Source: Elysia chlorotica
Lineage: Eukaryota > Mollusca > Gastropoda > Plakobranchidae
Length of the DNA stretch: 64,000 nucleotides
Assembly (NCBI GenBank): GCA_003991915.1
Contig: RQTK01000915.1
Location: forward strand, 1 to 64,000
Direction: 5' to 3'
Part shown: piece by piece, positions 11,301-21,912 of the stretch
Position numbering within the stretch: position 1 is the stretch's first letter
Layout: the number at the start of each line of letters is the position of its first letter
The notes under the pieces: generated by a model
Database searches by the model: none
What the model was told of the DNA's origin: nothing
Seen by the model: only the letters and a program-made list of their open reading frames with translations
Made by a program: the position numbers and the translations under genes

Positions 11301-14300
11301 AAAGCTAGAAGTATCTGTCCAATAGATTTATTGGGAAACCTTCATACTGTCTCACAATTATACAACTTTTAAACAAAGTTTGATGGCAACACATTATTTT
11401 CTACATGTGGTTTTCTATAAATTTAAAACAATGGTAATCAAATAAATTTAATTCTGTTTGTGTTGATTAAACTTGACAAAATGAAGCAAATAAGTACCCA
11501 AACAACCAGTCTATCAGCATCTCTGCTTGCTCTTTGTTGCCACAGGGGAATCTGAAAACAATAACACAATACTGAATAAATATTCTGAGGGTGAACTTAA
11601 CAAAAAGCACAGCATTAACCTGTATAAGCTGTAGAGTGTGTAACAAACTACAAGGCTCACATGAGATAAGAGTCAAATATAGTTTCAAAAAAATTCTGAG
11701 AAAACAAAATAAACCAAAAACGCTCTCAGTTACAGGGTATCTCATTAATTGTAAATGCTATACATGTGCATGTATTTTTTTTTAAACAAAGCTCCTTAAT
11801 TTCTCTTGTTCCTAATCTACACTCCACACCACTTTCATATATCAACGGTTCCTTTATTATGCTTGTCCAAGTCCCAATTTTTCTCCTCTTTGCTCTCAGT
11901 AAATGAAGTTCTCTCTATTGAGAATCTCTCTCCCACTGTCCTTTAATATAGACATGATTGGCATACAGGTAGCCAGGAAAAAGAGACCAAATGATCAAGA
12001 AAACTATTTCAATCATGTTAATCTTTGTCTTTCTTCCAACAGCTCACTATGGTACTTTAAAAATGCTACATTCTATAAGAAGCAAAGATTTTGGCAGTTT
12101 TTTTGGCGGTGAGGAGGGATGGGAATGGGCAGGGTGATGAACTACAATATGACAAGTGAGTCCTGGTGTATGGCTATTAAAGAGAATTATGGAAGTAGCG
12201 TTGAAGCTTTGAACCCTCATATAATATGGCAATTAGTGAGGCAAGATTAATAAGTCAGGACTAAGTTAATAGAAAAAGCTGACATTACAGTTGCCTTTGC
12301 ACTGCAGGCGATTCAATGACAAGCAGTGGCTGGATGTGTTTATGTACAAGCTCTTGGTATGGTAAACATGTTGGGATTAGCATAACCCACAAACTTCAAA
12401 GTCAATCTTTAAGTGCTGTGAGAATAAAATTGTTTTATTCTATTGTTGCTTGCATTAATACTTGTATGATTTGTAATTTTTGTTGTTTGTGTTATCTTGT
12501 GAGATTTCCTTTTTTCAAATAAAACTTTGGACCTTTGGATGTCGATATATCAGGAGGACAGTGTATCATTTAGAAACATTTTAGCTTATTCCTTTATTGA
12601 AGACAAAATATGAACTGTCCCCATGGAAAGTTGTGATTGAAAGTTGCAAAAGCTGCTAAAAGTTGCAGCCAAAAATAGCAAAAGTTGCACAAGTTGCGGC
12701 GTCATCTTACTTCTTAGCCTTCAAAAATTAATTAAAACAAAAAAGCCAGTGCATAGTAATTAAATTAAGAATAATTTAATGAATGTACTTTCGCTGACTA
12801 ATACATTCGTGTTGTGATATACTGGAATAAAAAAAAAACAATTACATCTTAAGTTTCATCACTAAACAATTGTAAAAAGGACATAATCAAGATATATGTA
12901 ATATAAAGAAGCGGGAGGACGAGACAGTCATGGTGGGTTAGTAACCATCAGTGAAGAACACTGAACTATGTAAGCATTACAGTATTGTAGTGGTTTAAAT
13001 AAGAATGAATTATGCAGAGATTAAATTAGTGGATCAAACACGATTGAGAATATCTAGTCTAGTTGACATAGGGGTGTGAGAATGTGTACTAGTAGACTAA
13101 TGACAACTTAAAAGCTGACATAGAGTTTTCCACTAATCAAGGAGAATCAACTGACAGTGAGAGTTATCTTAGGTCTTTGCTAGTTGATGCAGACAGACTA
13201 TAATAAATTTTGTATTAGAAATCGAGTTTCTGTGCACATGCCATTTTTGTCTCTCCCATCAAGTCATCCACAACGCATTTTCCCTTTTTATTTTATCGTT
13301 ACCTTTGAATGCTATCATTTTTTCTAGCAGAATTAAGCCAATAAAACTGGTTGTTTTAAGGAGCATCAATATGCACTGATCAGATACCTTCTCAAATTAA
13401 TTCTTCTTTAAAATTGAAAGGCTCATATAATTTAATATACAATTATATCATGTTTTGATCTAGCTGGGTGTCTCTTAGTGTGCCAATATGTGAAAAATAC
13501 ACAGGAAATTATTGTATTTTTCATATAAGTTGCAAATTTTCCTAAATTTTTTTGAAAAATTGCAAGTTGCAATCACAACTTTCCACAGGGACAGTATAAA
13601 GTGAATTTTGAGAACTGCTTTACTCATTAGAGTTAGATAAAATATAACATTACAGTAATACATGCAAGAGGATTTGGTAATAGTGTCAAGACAGGATTAC
13701 AACTAAGCCTCTATATACACAATTCAACCACAATGAAACAGGGTATCAACGCAAGGAGTATCTAGATATCTGTATAGCATTATTGTCATGTTCAAAGAGT
13801 TTAGAAAGGCTAGAATTAAACAAATCATGTCCTCTTTGTTTAAAGTATCAGCTAAAATGAGCATATTCATTCTATGGGGACTTCCCTAGAACTACTCCTT
13901 TCTTTCAATTTTTGATCACCTATGATTTGAAGAACACAAGTTATGAATCATAACTATTATTATCGATACCGTTCAAAGACCCCACCGCACGACTAAGATG
14001 TTTTCCGATGACGCATTTATCTCGCTACCTGGTCAAATCGGATGATATGTTTTCATTTCGATACTGGTCAGAGGCAAGTTTTTCCGTAAGGAGGAAAACG
14101 CTGAAAAAGTAGCGACATGGTCAAAAACACGGAAGATTATGATCACTGTGGCCACCTTTAATGATTTTCAACGGAAATTTGATTGAAGTAAAAGTCTTCA
14201 GCAGTTAAAAATTTCACGGAAATTTGCCAGATCGTGGCACAGAAAAACTCCCCCAAATTGGTCAAAACACAGACGCGGATCGATGTACGGACAGTTCACG

Positions 14301-15136
14301 GCATGTAGGCGGATCCACGGATGAGTGGCAGCCCTGTATGATATAAAATGTTAAAACCAAAAAAATTGAAAACATTTAGATAATAGCTGAGTACAAATTC
14401 ATTTTGTGAAACAACTATGGTTATTTCTATCTATCTGAACTTTTAACTCATTACATCATGATGTATCTCAAAATAACTCAAACAAAGTATAACATACCTT
14501 TTTTGACTTGTTGGAAATAAAAACACAATAGCATTTGGAGGACTCTCTCAGGGAACATTTTTCCTTCACATGGGCAGCAAGTTTCCACACATTTTCCTCA
14601 CTAAAATATCGTAAGGGCATAATGTCCAGATTTTTAAATTCTGTTACAATCAAACTCTGAAAATGATTAGTAGTCTTAGCAAATAATTTATAAATTGAGC
14701 CATTTCTAAATACATGTACATGTTATTCCTCTTTTGATTAAAAGAGTATAATAATGTCACTTAAAAAATGTGTTTTTTTCAGTGGGCTTTATTGTATTAT
14801 TTCCTTCAGACTCAATTAAAATGTATAAAATCTATTTTCAGATCCTCTTAATAATCACATGGTTATGTTAAAAGTTGGCAGATAGTATGACTATCAGTAA
14901 GAAAAAAATACTCAATTAATAGACTTTCTCACCATTAAACTAGATCTCAACTTAACAGCATTTCAAACAGTACAAAAAAGTGATACCAGGTACATTAATT
15001 TTTATGAACTGAATGGAGTAATTATAAAACTGTTCAAATGAAAGGTTTCTCACCAGTAGCATGCTGTATATACACATTGGGATGCAGCAGGCACAACATT
15101 TGGGACAGATGATTGGTCTGTTTTATCTAGAGCCAT
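7620..15136 (-). CDS. NTAQ1: Protein N-terminal glutamine amidohydrolase, complete gene (6 exons)
   Basis: NTAQ1 (WDYHV1) deamidates N-terminal glutamine to glutamate in the cytosol and nucleus, which feeds the Arg/N-degron pathway. Exons: 15136-15054, 14600-14498, 11551-11498, 10904-10759, 9217-9093 and 7726-7620. Every junction is GT-AG, and the phases agree across all five introns. The product is 205 aa, which I recall as the human length. Key motifs are ACYC-EENVWKL (catalytic Cys28), the diagnostic WDYHV (His83), FDLDTELSFPC (Asp98), FASDRSHM and NNIEEFISM. The start was chosen because it puts the catalytic cysteine at residue 28, as in human. The Cys28 codon is split by intron 1. The gene is divergent from PCMT1 across 5.8 kb. 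Identification rests on remembered human sequence and is very secure. Confidence 0.95.
7727..9092 (-). other. NTAQ1 intron 5
   Basis: Holds a short ATT microsatellite (8290-8331). A 79-codon plus frame at 8036-8275 has no recognisable domain. Nothing else was seen. Confidence 0.6.
9093..9217 (-). CDS. NTAQ1: NTAQ1 exon 5
   Basis: Encodes MFRVVPVEEFLNTFASDRSH and then EWLAPPPSYPPISCR. Acceptor TCTGACCAG, donor GTAAGT. Phase 2 in, phase 1 out. Confidence 0.93.
9218..10758 (-). other. NTAQ1 intron 4
   Basis: AT-rich, with a poly-C run near 10371-10385. No embedded gene was seen. Confidence 0.6.
10759..10904 (-). CDS. NTAQ1: NTAQ1 exon 4 (DYHV, catalytic His and Asp)
   Basis: Begins DYHVIFVYHE after an AACTAG acceptor, continues LVFDLDTELSFPC, and ends in phase 2 at GTTTGC. 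It supplies His83 and Asp98 of the Cys-His-Asp triad. Confidence 0.93.
11498..11551 (-). CDS. NTAQ1: NTAQ1 exon 3
   Basis: A 54-nt exon encoding IPLWQQRASRDADRLVVW, ending at the W of the WDYHV motif. Acceptor TTGTTTTCAG, donor GTACTT, phase 0 on both sides. Confidence 0.93.
12615..13594. mobile_element. 980-bp inverted-repeat DNA element (family A) in NTAQ1 intron 2
   Basis: The left end begins CTGTCCCCATGGAAAGTTGT. The reverse complement of the right end begins CTGTCCCTGTGGAAAGTTGT and continues to match for about 35 bp in all. Flanks TATGAA and TATAAA could be a diverged 6-bp target duplication. The ends are rich in AAAGTTGCAA sub-repeats. There is no transposase, so it is a non-autonomous element. 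A second copy lies in reverse orientation at 24230-25192 inside PCMT1. I do not recognise the superfamily. Confidence 0.65.
14498..14600 (-). CDS. NTAQ1: NTAQ1 exon 2
   Basis: It follows an acceptor ATATTTTAG, and its first base T completes TGT (Cys28). It then encodes EENVWKLAAHVKEKC through CYCVFISNKSKK and ends in phase 0 at GTATGT. A second AG further upstream (near 14651) would join exon 1 to an immediate stop, so it is not the productive acceptor. Confidence 0.92.
15054..15136 (-). CDS. NTAQ1: NTAQ1 exon 1 (start, first two bases of Cys28 codon)
   Basis: ATG at 15136 begins MALDKTDQSSVPNVV. The exon ends TGC TAC TG before a GTGAGA donor, so it encodes QCVYTACY plus two bases of the catalytic Cys codon (phase 2). 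It is 83 nt, too short to stand out as a long frame. Confidence 0.92.
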
Positions 15137-15726
15137 GTCTGTATGAAAGAAAAAATAGCAATGGCAAATTAAATGCAAAACAAGCAATATGTATATGTAA
15201 TAATAATGTCACTGTAAAATAAATTCACAATTGATCTTTAGATTAAAAAATGTTCATAAATATTGTCATCTGTGAATGTGACAGATTACATGCAAAATTT
15301 TAACAGCTAGTTGCAATTCTTTAATTGAAAGCGTTCTACCATTTTCAAAGTCTGTAAACATCGCTTTATCTTTTCAGACATTGAATACTTTATCCCTTGC
15401 CATTTAAATCTTTGTTCATTCATCTGACCTCTTTGTAAAAAAGGTCTGCTAGTATTAATCATAATTCTAATTACCTTAAGTAAATAAGTAAATTGCTCTT
15501 TTTTTATTGAAGGTAAATTCCATACCTTTCCTAGAGAATGTTTGGCAAATGATGTCTGAAAAGTTTTCAAGTAATATAAAAAAATGACTGCCAATTTTTC
15601 TTGTTAAAAAATGGGTAGATGGCTAATTATTAAAGATTTTTATGGTGGGTGAGAAATATAGACAATTTGGAGAAAAACACAGTATATAGTGCTTATATAC
15701 TCCTATTTGGGAAGAAATGCGTTATA
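15137..15726. other. Upstream region of NTAQ1
   Basis: Should contain the NTAQ1 promoter. It is AT-rich with no recognisable core promoter element. The 95-codon minus frame at 15307-15594 has no recognised domain, though it reads somewhat like a decayed transposon ORF (TFQTSFAKHSLGKVWN). Confidence 0.4.
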
Positions 15727-15832
15727 CAGTGATCTCCGCGTAAGAACTCTCCGCTTATAAACCCACTCTGTCTTTGAACCTGCTCGCCCTTTGAAACATA
15801 GGGAACTAGCATTCTGAGATCAAGATCAGTAT
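15727..15832. mobile_element. Fragment of pogo-like element end
   Basis: TA followed by CAGTGATCTCCGCGTAAGAA and TCTCCGCTTATAAACCC. This matches the terminal inverted repeat of the element at 5799-6807 and here has the expected TA flank. The other end was not found, so it is truncated. Confidence 0.5.
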
Positions 15833-15833
15833 C

Positions 15834-15910
15834 ACCTAGAGGCTGTTATAAGTGCGGGGAGATGGGACATCACATAAAAGAATGTCCCCAGCTTGACAAA
15901 TGTTTTTCCT
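15834..15910 (+). pseudogene. Isolated CCHC zinc-knuckle remnant
   Basis: The plus strand encodes GCYKCGEMGHHIKECPQ, a single Cx2Cx4Hx4C knuckle as found in retroelement gag proteins and some host proteins. The surrounding frame is short, so I treat it as a fossil fragment of unknown parent family. Confidence 0.5.
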
Positions 15911-16208
15911 TCAAAGATGACAATCCTTTAAACTAGACAGGACTGGGCAAGAGGTCCTACACCCAGTCCTAAGTACATCTTCTGTTTCAAAAGAAGATAA
16001 TAAGGAGGACCCTAGAGGAAAACATAATATCCGGATAAGGGAATGCCACAGACACAGACAAGATGATGTTATTAAAAATGTTTTAACTCCAATCTCAGCC
16101 AGACATCATGACAAAAGGTGGTCACCCCTTCGACATGGGAATCAAGAGTGACCCTTGATCAGTTGGGTCGACTGACAGGATGGCCATGCAGTGCTGCACA
16201 AGGAATAG

Positions 16209-17095
16209 TTGGTGGTGCATCCTTGCACGTGAATCGGGCTGCTAAGGGACTGTACAGACGAAGGATTTTTTCCATGCGTATGTCCTTGGAATTATTTCTG
16301 TTCAGACGGCGTGTACTTTTCGCAGAGTCAAATATACACAAGCAAACGCATGTGTAGTTTGCACTCTGTTTTTTAAGAGTGTTCAGACGTTGTGTATTTT
16401 CCGAGTGTATATTTTGATGCGATGAGCATCGACTGTCACGTGATCTTGTTTGTTTGACGGCATCGATCGAAATGGCGGCATACAATGAAAACCAGAAACC
16501 TAGATCTACGTCTGGTAGCGAAGAAGAACAATGGAGTACCAGTGAAGAGGAAGATGCAATTGTTTTCTGCTCTTACAATCTCTCCCAGCAAAATGGAAAA
16601 AGAGCAAACAGAATTTTTTTAATAGCCTGGATTTTTTATATCATATAAAATTGGTCGTTCCTCCAGACATTATATAAAGGCTTCTGCAGTCGCCATTTAT
16701 GTGTTTGTTTTGAAGACCGCGGGTCACTAGGGTTCACGCATGCGCAGTGACCCCTTGATTGCATGTGTATATCAGAGTCAAACATACACATGCGAAACAG
16801 ACTGGTGTGAACACTCTGGTTTGGTGCATGCCGAAAACAGAGTGAAAAATACACATGGTCTGAATGCTCTGGACGCTTGTGTATTTTTGACTCTGATATA
16901 CACATGCAAATTGGCTGCGCAGAGTGGTGTGAACAGAAAATAAAATATACACATCGAAAATACACGCGGAAAACATACTGGTGTGTACACTCACTAAGCA
17001 GCAAGTTGGTGGTGCATCCTTGCACGTGAATCGGGCTGCTAGGCAGCAAATTGGTGGTGCATCCTTGCATGTGAATCGGGCTGCTAGGCAGCAAA
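16209..17095. repeat. 45-bp minisatellite (3 units), first unit split by an insertion
   Basis: Units at 17006-17050 and 17051-17095 are near-identical 45-mers starting TTGGTGGTGCATCCTTGCA. The first unit is split into 16209-16245 (37 bp) and 16998-17005 (8 bp) by the Harbinger-like element. Removing that element and one TAA restores exactly 45 bp. Confidence 0.85.
16246..16994. mobile_element. PIF/Harbinger-like non-autonomous element (749 bp)
   Basis: The ends are GGGACTGTACAGACG and, reverse complemented, GTGAGTGTACACACC, an imperfect terminal inverted repeat. It is flanked on both sides by TAA (16243-16245, 16995-16997), matching the 3-bp TWA/TNA target duplication of PIF/Harbinger elements. 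Sub-terminal motifs of the AGTCAAATATACACA type recur many times in both orientations. One short frame (ATG at 16472, 59 codons, acidic SGSEEEQWSTSEEED) could be the start of a lost element protein. No transposase core is present. Confidence 0.65.
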
Positions 17096-17699
17096 TTGGT
17101 GGCACCCTCTCAGAATAGAGAATTGGTGCGCAAGAAAGTTCAGGTAGGTGAAGATTGGCAGCTCTCTTACCCCCTGTCTTGGACCACTCCTCAGCCAGAT
17201 CAGGTTACACCCCTGGTCCTCTTGGCTCCACCCTTACCTCTTTGCTGCCGCCATACCATTGTCCCTCCACAGCCCAGTCAGTCCCTCTCCCTTAGTTATA
17301 CTTATAGCTAAACCTATTCACTTTTACTACACCCCTATAGATTTTGGAGGCAATAGTACAAATATAGATCTATGTCCACTTCTGTAAAAGCTGAATGGCT
17401 GTCCATTTTCATTCACTGGTTCAAAATATCTTTGACTCTGCCACTTTCAGAACATAATTCATTGAAGTTTAATAACAAATAGATCTATATGTCAAATTCA
17501 TCGACAATTAAAATGAATTATACTCTACATCATTTCTAAAAAATGAGCACTCTTCATACAGAGTGGTTAAGGTTGCGCTGATCGGCAAATAGCGCTTGGC
17601 ATTGATCCCATTCCTAACTTTAGCCTCCCCCTTCCCAGCTGACATCAGTAGTAAACTGTAGAATCTACGTCTCGAGCGTCCAGGCCTATAGATACTAGA

Positions 17700-18300
17700 T
17701 CTGGATATATCCATAGATACTCTCTATTGGAAACTATATAGAATCTAGATCTAGTCTAGGCCTTCAGATCTAGGCTAGATTATATAGATCTACCCGGGTT
17801 TCATGTCTTCAAATAGGTATGTTCTTAGGCTTTAGCCAGGAGGACTTACCACTGGTTAGGCCTAGATACAACACCTTCAGTAAATTATGTGACTTTCAAT
17901 TTGCTTTTAATTTTATAAATTATCTATTTCGAAGTACAAAAGATATCAATGTCGTGGAGGGCCAAGCCGCTAGGCCTAAAATTTCAACATTTTTTTTCAT
18001 CACTCTTATTCTTACTTTAACCCGGAAACGATCAAGTTTATAGTTGAAAACCTTTCGAATTCGATGCCAACGATCTGAGAGGGCAAGGCCATCAGAGGCA
18101 CAGCCACTCCAAGATTCTAGCTGAACCAAGATCGAAAGTAACCAAAATATGCTCGAAATCCTCAGATAATTTGAATTTTGATGCTCCTACAGTAAATTGA
18201 TCTAGATCTAGATCTAAATTCTAGAATATAAACCAGTCTAGTCTAGATCTATAGATAGATCTAGATCTATATAATTCTAATCCATGCAAGAGTCCCACAG
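17700..18300. repeat. AGATCT/TAGATCTA-rich low-complexity stretch
   Basis: Dense clusters of TAGATCTAGATC and TCTAGATC in non-coding DNA. The motif recurs elsewhere in the window (for example 44480-44525). No gene was seen. Confidence 0.6.
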
Positions 18301-18649
18301 TCATTGAATCAACATATCCAGAATTCTAATCTAGAATGTTAAGTTAAAAAATCGTTTTTAACTTCTAGGGGTAGAATGCATAAACATGACGTAGCTTACG
18401 TCTCATCGCAACAATATAATAAGAAGGCTTAAAACGACGACGAAACGTAGACTCTAGATCTAAATCTCGGCCCAGAATCTAGCTTTTGTAAATACTTGTA
18501 CTTACTTGTACTTGTATGATACTGCTGTGGTTAGGCTAATCGCCTGTCAGCCGTTCACTGCTTCCATTTGCTGTCCCATCTTCTTTGTCTTTTTTACTTT
18601 CAGCCTTTACGTTCAATGTGAGCGCACATTGATCTTCACTGCCCTCGAC

Positions 18650-18860
18650 GTTTGTCCTGACTTCTTCGTTTCATTTTCAGATGTTATCTCCCGTGAGTGA
18701 GCGTGTGTTGGTCTTGCATTGAGAAACCATAACGAGTCTAGGGAAAATCTGTGTTTACCCCAAACCTTGTCGATCCTGTTTTTGAAGGCATTCAGAGAAG
18801 GTGCTGATACAACTGCCTCCGGCAGAGAATTCCAGTTATACACATAAAAATGATAAATTT
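18650..18860 (-). pseudogene. LINE ORF2 C-terminal tail fragment
   Basis: The minus strand encodes YNWNSLPEAVVSAPSLNAFK followed by NRIDKVW. The W-N-x-L-P...V..APS...FK.R.D..W motif is typical of the end of CR1/Jockey-type LINE ORF2 proteins. Only the tail is present. Confidence 0.6.
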
Positions 18861-19474
18861 GTATCCACAGTAAAAAAAAAAATTCGCTTCCCATGTTACG
18901 ATGAGAATTAAAAATGTAGCAGTATTTTATGATGAGAATTAAAGAAATAGGTAAAGTGCATCATAGTTTATGATGCAAATTGACGCTTCCTTTTGTGAAA
19001 TCTTTTGTACATAGCAAAATTTTTAAAAACCTGCTACGATGAAGAGGCAAAAACACTAGGCTATTCATAGTGTGTAAGAAGGCCTGTAAACCACGAGTTG
19101 CCAGCAACTGCGTCGTTAGATTTAGAGGAAGGTTTGCAAGCACAATTTTGCTGTAGCTTGGGAATGACGCAAGCTTTCTTATTCATACTTTTGGATCTGA
19201 ATAGCTTTTCCTCGTTTGTATATATATGCAGTGCGGCAGCGATGTAAAGATCATTGAATTAAATTAAAAGGACCGATAAAAAATGATTGATGAGAAATAG
19301 ATCAAGGCCTGATTGTGTCATTAATTTGGAAATGTGCCGACCGACAGTACTGCAGGTTTTTAAGTCAAATCATTTTATCACAGAAGGCCAGTAATTTTCA
19401 GAATCTAATCAGTTGATAGGGTAAGGTGTACATCTAGTCTTGGGAAGTTTATTTTGTAAAGCTCTATGGTAAAG

Positions 19475-19539
19475 CTTCACTGAGACACAAAGACAGAAAG
19501 ACACACATACATACTTTCTGTCTTTGTGTCTCAGTGAAG
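19475..19539. repeat. Perfect 26-bp inverted repeat with 13-nt loop
   Basis: 19475-19500 and 19514-19539 are exact reverse complements (arm CTTCACTGAGACACAAAGAC...), separated by ACACACATACATA. The transcript of either strand would form a 26-bp hairpin. No flanking element was recognised. Confidence 0.9.
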
Positions 19540-19924
19540 TGGCTTTTGACACTTTTAGATGAATTAGTCAAAGCATGGCTTTTTTTTCCCCATTTTCCCG
19601 TCTTTATTCACGGGACTACCCAAAGATCTAAGGTGGGATGGGGGATATTTTGCTCCTTCCATACACACTGATGTGAAACAGGCGCTGACGACATTGCATG
19701 TTGAATCCATTCTGTTTTGTCTGTGTGACTGTGAGCTTGTAAATGCAATTGGTTCCCTATATACTGTACTGAGTTTATTTGCGTCACTTGATAATATTTG
19801 ATCATTACCGCCTGTTATTAGCTCTGTCTGTGATGGCCTGCCTTTGCAAGCAGACGGTGCGGTACTTGGCAAGTGTCCGAAAATCTGGTCTGATATAGTT
19901 AAATATTAGCGTTGGCTAAATAGG

Positions 19925-20160
19925 GGTGTAAAGATAGTTCAGTCAACAGTGCCTGGGACTGAGGAGCAGAAGGTCCAAGCTTCAAATCTTTGATGTTGCC
20001 GCTCTTTTTCCACCCACCCCGTTTTCTGACCATCTCTTTAGGAAACTTGTAGGACCTGGCATTTATTTGAGATTGCATTTTTAGGAATATCAGGTGCCAG
20101 ATATCTCTACCATTAGTTCTATGGATTGACGAGTAGGAGGTCAAAGGTTCGATCCTCAGC
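19925..20160 (+). repeat. tRNA-like SINE fragments
   Basis: 19925-19995 has an A-box-like AAGATAGTTCAGTCAAC and a later GGTCCAAGCTTCAAATC. 20095-20160 carries a clear B box, AAGGTTCGATCCTCAG. These are probably one decayed SINE or two. No full cloverleaf was seen. Confidence 0.4.
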
Positions 20161-20946
20161 TGATTTCATGTAGTGCAAAACTTTCGATTGGGGCTACAGG
20201 TTCTAAGCTCATTACCCTTTCATTCAAGAGACCCACAGGAGGATTGTTGTTCCATGTAAATGAGGATTCAAACTGAAATATACCACACCCACAGCTATTT
20301 AAATTTAACCAAGTTTAATTGTAATCACCTGCAGGAAAGAAAAATTAGAAAGTAATAACTGGCTTTTCCTTTTAAACCATTTTTAAAAATCCGAAACAAA
20401 CAAGATAGTGAAATCAAAATGTCACTGCGCAATAGAGATATATACAGTTTTATAAACTTCTAGCAGGACATAAGAAAATATATATCAGCGCAACACTAAG
20501 ACAGTAAGAGTATCAGTTAAACAGGTGAACAGTACTGGCGCACCCCATTTCTTCACACCTCTGACCCAGTCATGCATGCCAGTCCTAGACTGGCCATCTG
20601 GCTGTTCAAGCGGGCTTCAAAGCACCACAGGGGTTAAAGAACGGCAACTGAGATCTGAAAAATTAAAATTCACTGTACTCTGTGAATTATGTTTTTGTGC
20701 ACTGTTTGCTGGAGGTTTGGACAGTTACATTTTTCAGAACATTTTTCAGAAAATACCTCCTATGTTGTTTTTGTTGTTGTTTTTTGTTTGTGTATTTTAT
20801 TTTTAGGTAACTGACAAGAATCAAACGCATTGAATGACCACATGCTAAGATGTAAAATTTCTATGAAGTGCAAGCTAGGAAATCACTCCAATTTGATCAC
20901 ACATAAGATTGCTTGTGTTTTGTTGGTGTTTCAAAAAGTTTCAGTG

Positions 20947-21001
20947 ATGGCATGGAGATCAAGTGGCAGCAGCAATTTAAATTTGGTGGAGAACCTTGCA
21001 A
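20947..21001 (+). CDS. PCMT1: PCMT1 exon 1
   Basis: ATG at 20947 encodes [18 protein letters not shown] plus one base (phase 1); donor GTATGA. The frame is open further upstream, but this Met matches the known N-terminus. Confidence 0.9.
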
Positions 21002-21288
21002 GTATGAATCATCTCTTATAAATGTTTTTAAATTTGTTGCCCTTGTTATTTAGTGTTAAAATGACCTACTTTTTTTTTACAACGTCTCCATTTTTTTAAA
21101 AGAAATTTTACCCAAAGAAAAATATATACTTTTTTTTTTTTTAGTTTAATTACTAAGTAAATTTTCTCCCTGAATAACGCAATGTGGTAGAAATATGGTA
21201 CAAGTTCATGAATTTTGCAATCAAAGTCTACAAAATACTTTGTGATTTTATAATATATGACAATTTATAACACTATTTTTAGTGTTAC

Positions 21289-21351
<63 letters not shown>

Positions 21352-21863
21352 CATTATTATTATCATTATTATTAATAGAATTCACTCTCCAAGTCACCTT
21401 AATTGATGACATTCTAAAATTATCTGAGAACAATTCTATTTGTTATTCTTCTGTTCAGGTAATGGCATCATAAAATCTGAACGAGTGATAAGTGCTATGA
21501 AAAAGATAGATAGAGGAAATTACTGTAAAAGCAACCCATATGCAGATTCTCCACAATCCATTGGCTTTGCTGTTACAATCAGTGCACCACACATGGTAGA
21601 TATGTCTTTTTCTCTATCTCTGATACTACTATTCATACATAATAGTAACATTTCAAGTTAAGAATGAAAAAGATTGCATGTAATGTTTTACTTTAAGGAA
21701 ATGGCTATTTGTCCAGTAATCGAACAAATAGCCAATAGGCTATTCTTGTGTATTCATGCGGTAGCCGTACAAATAGCCAAAATGCTATTCATTTGGTAGC
21801 CTTGGATTGGAATTGCTTAGTGATCTAACATATGGTGTACTGAAATCTGAAGGTGGCACCGAA

Positions 21864-21912
<49 letters not shown>

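Noticed and set aside
14290-14335. Possible hAT-type terminus (CAGGGCTGCCA, reverse complement)
   Set aside because: No partner terminal repeat or 8-bp target duplication found within about 1 kb.
14572-14653. Open frame upstream of NTAQ1 exon 2 reading FKNLDIMPLRYFSEEN
   Set aside because: It would put Ser at the catalytic cysteine. Splicing exon 1 at 15054 to 14600 restores Cys and matches the family, so these codons are intronic.
16636-17105. Cys-containing minus-strand frames of 123-152 codons with internal repeats
   Set aside because: They are the 45-bp minisatellite and the sub-terminal repeats of the Harbinger-like element read on the wrong strand.
21248-21473. Poly-Asn and poly-Leu frames
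   Set aside because: Translated ATT microsatellite.
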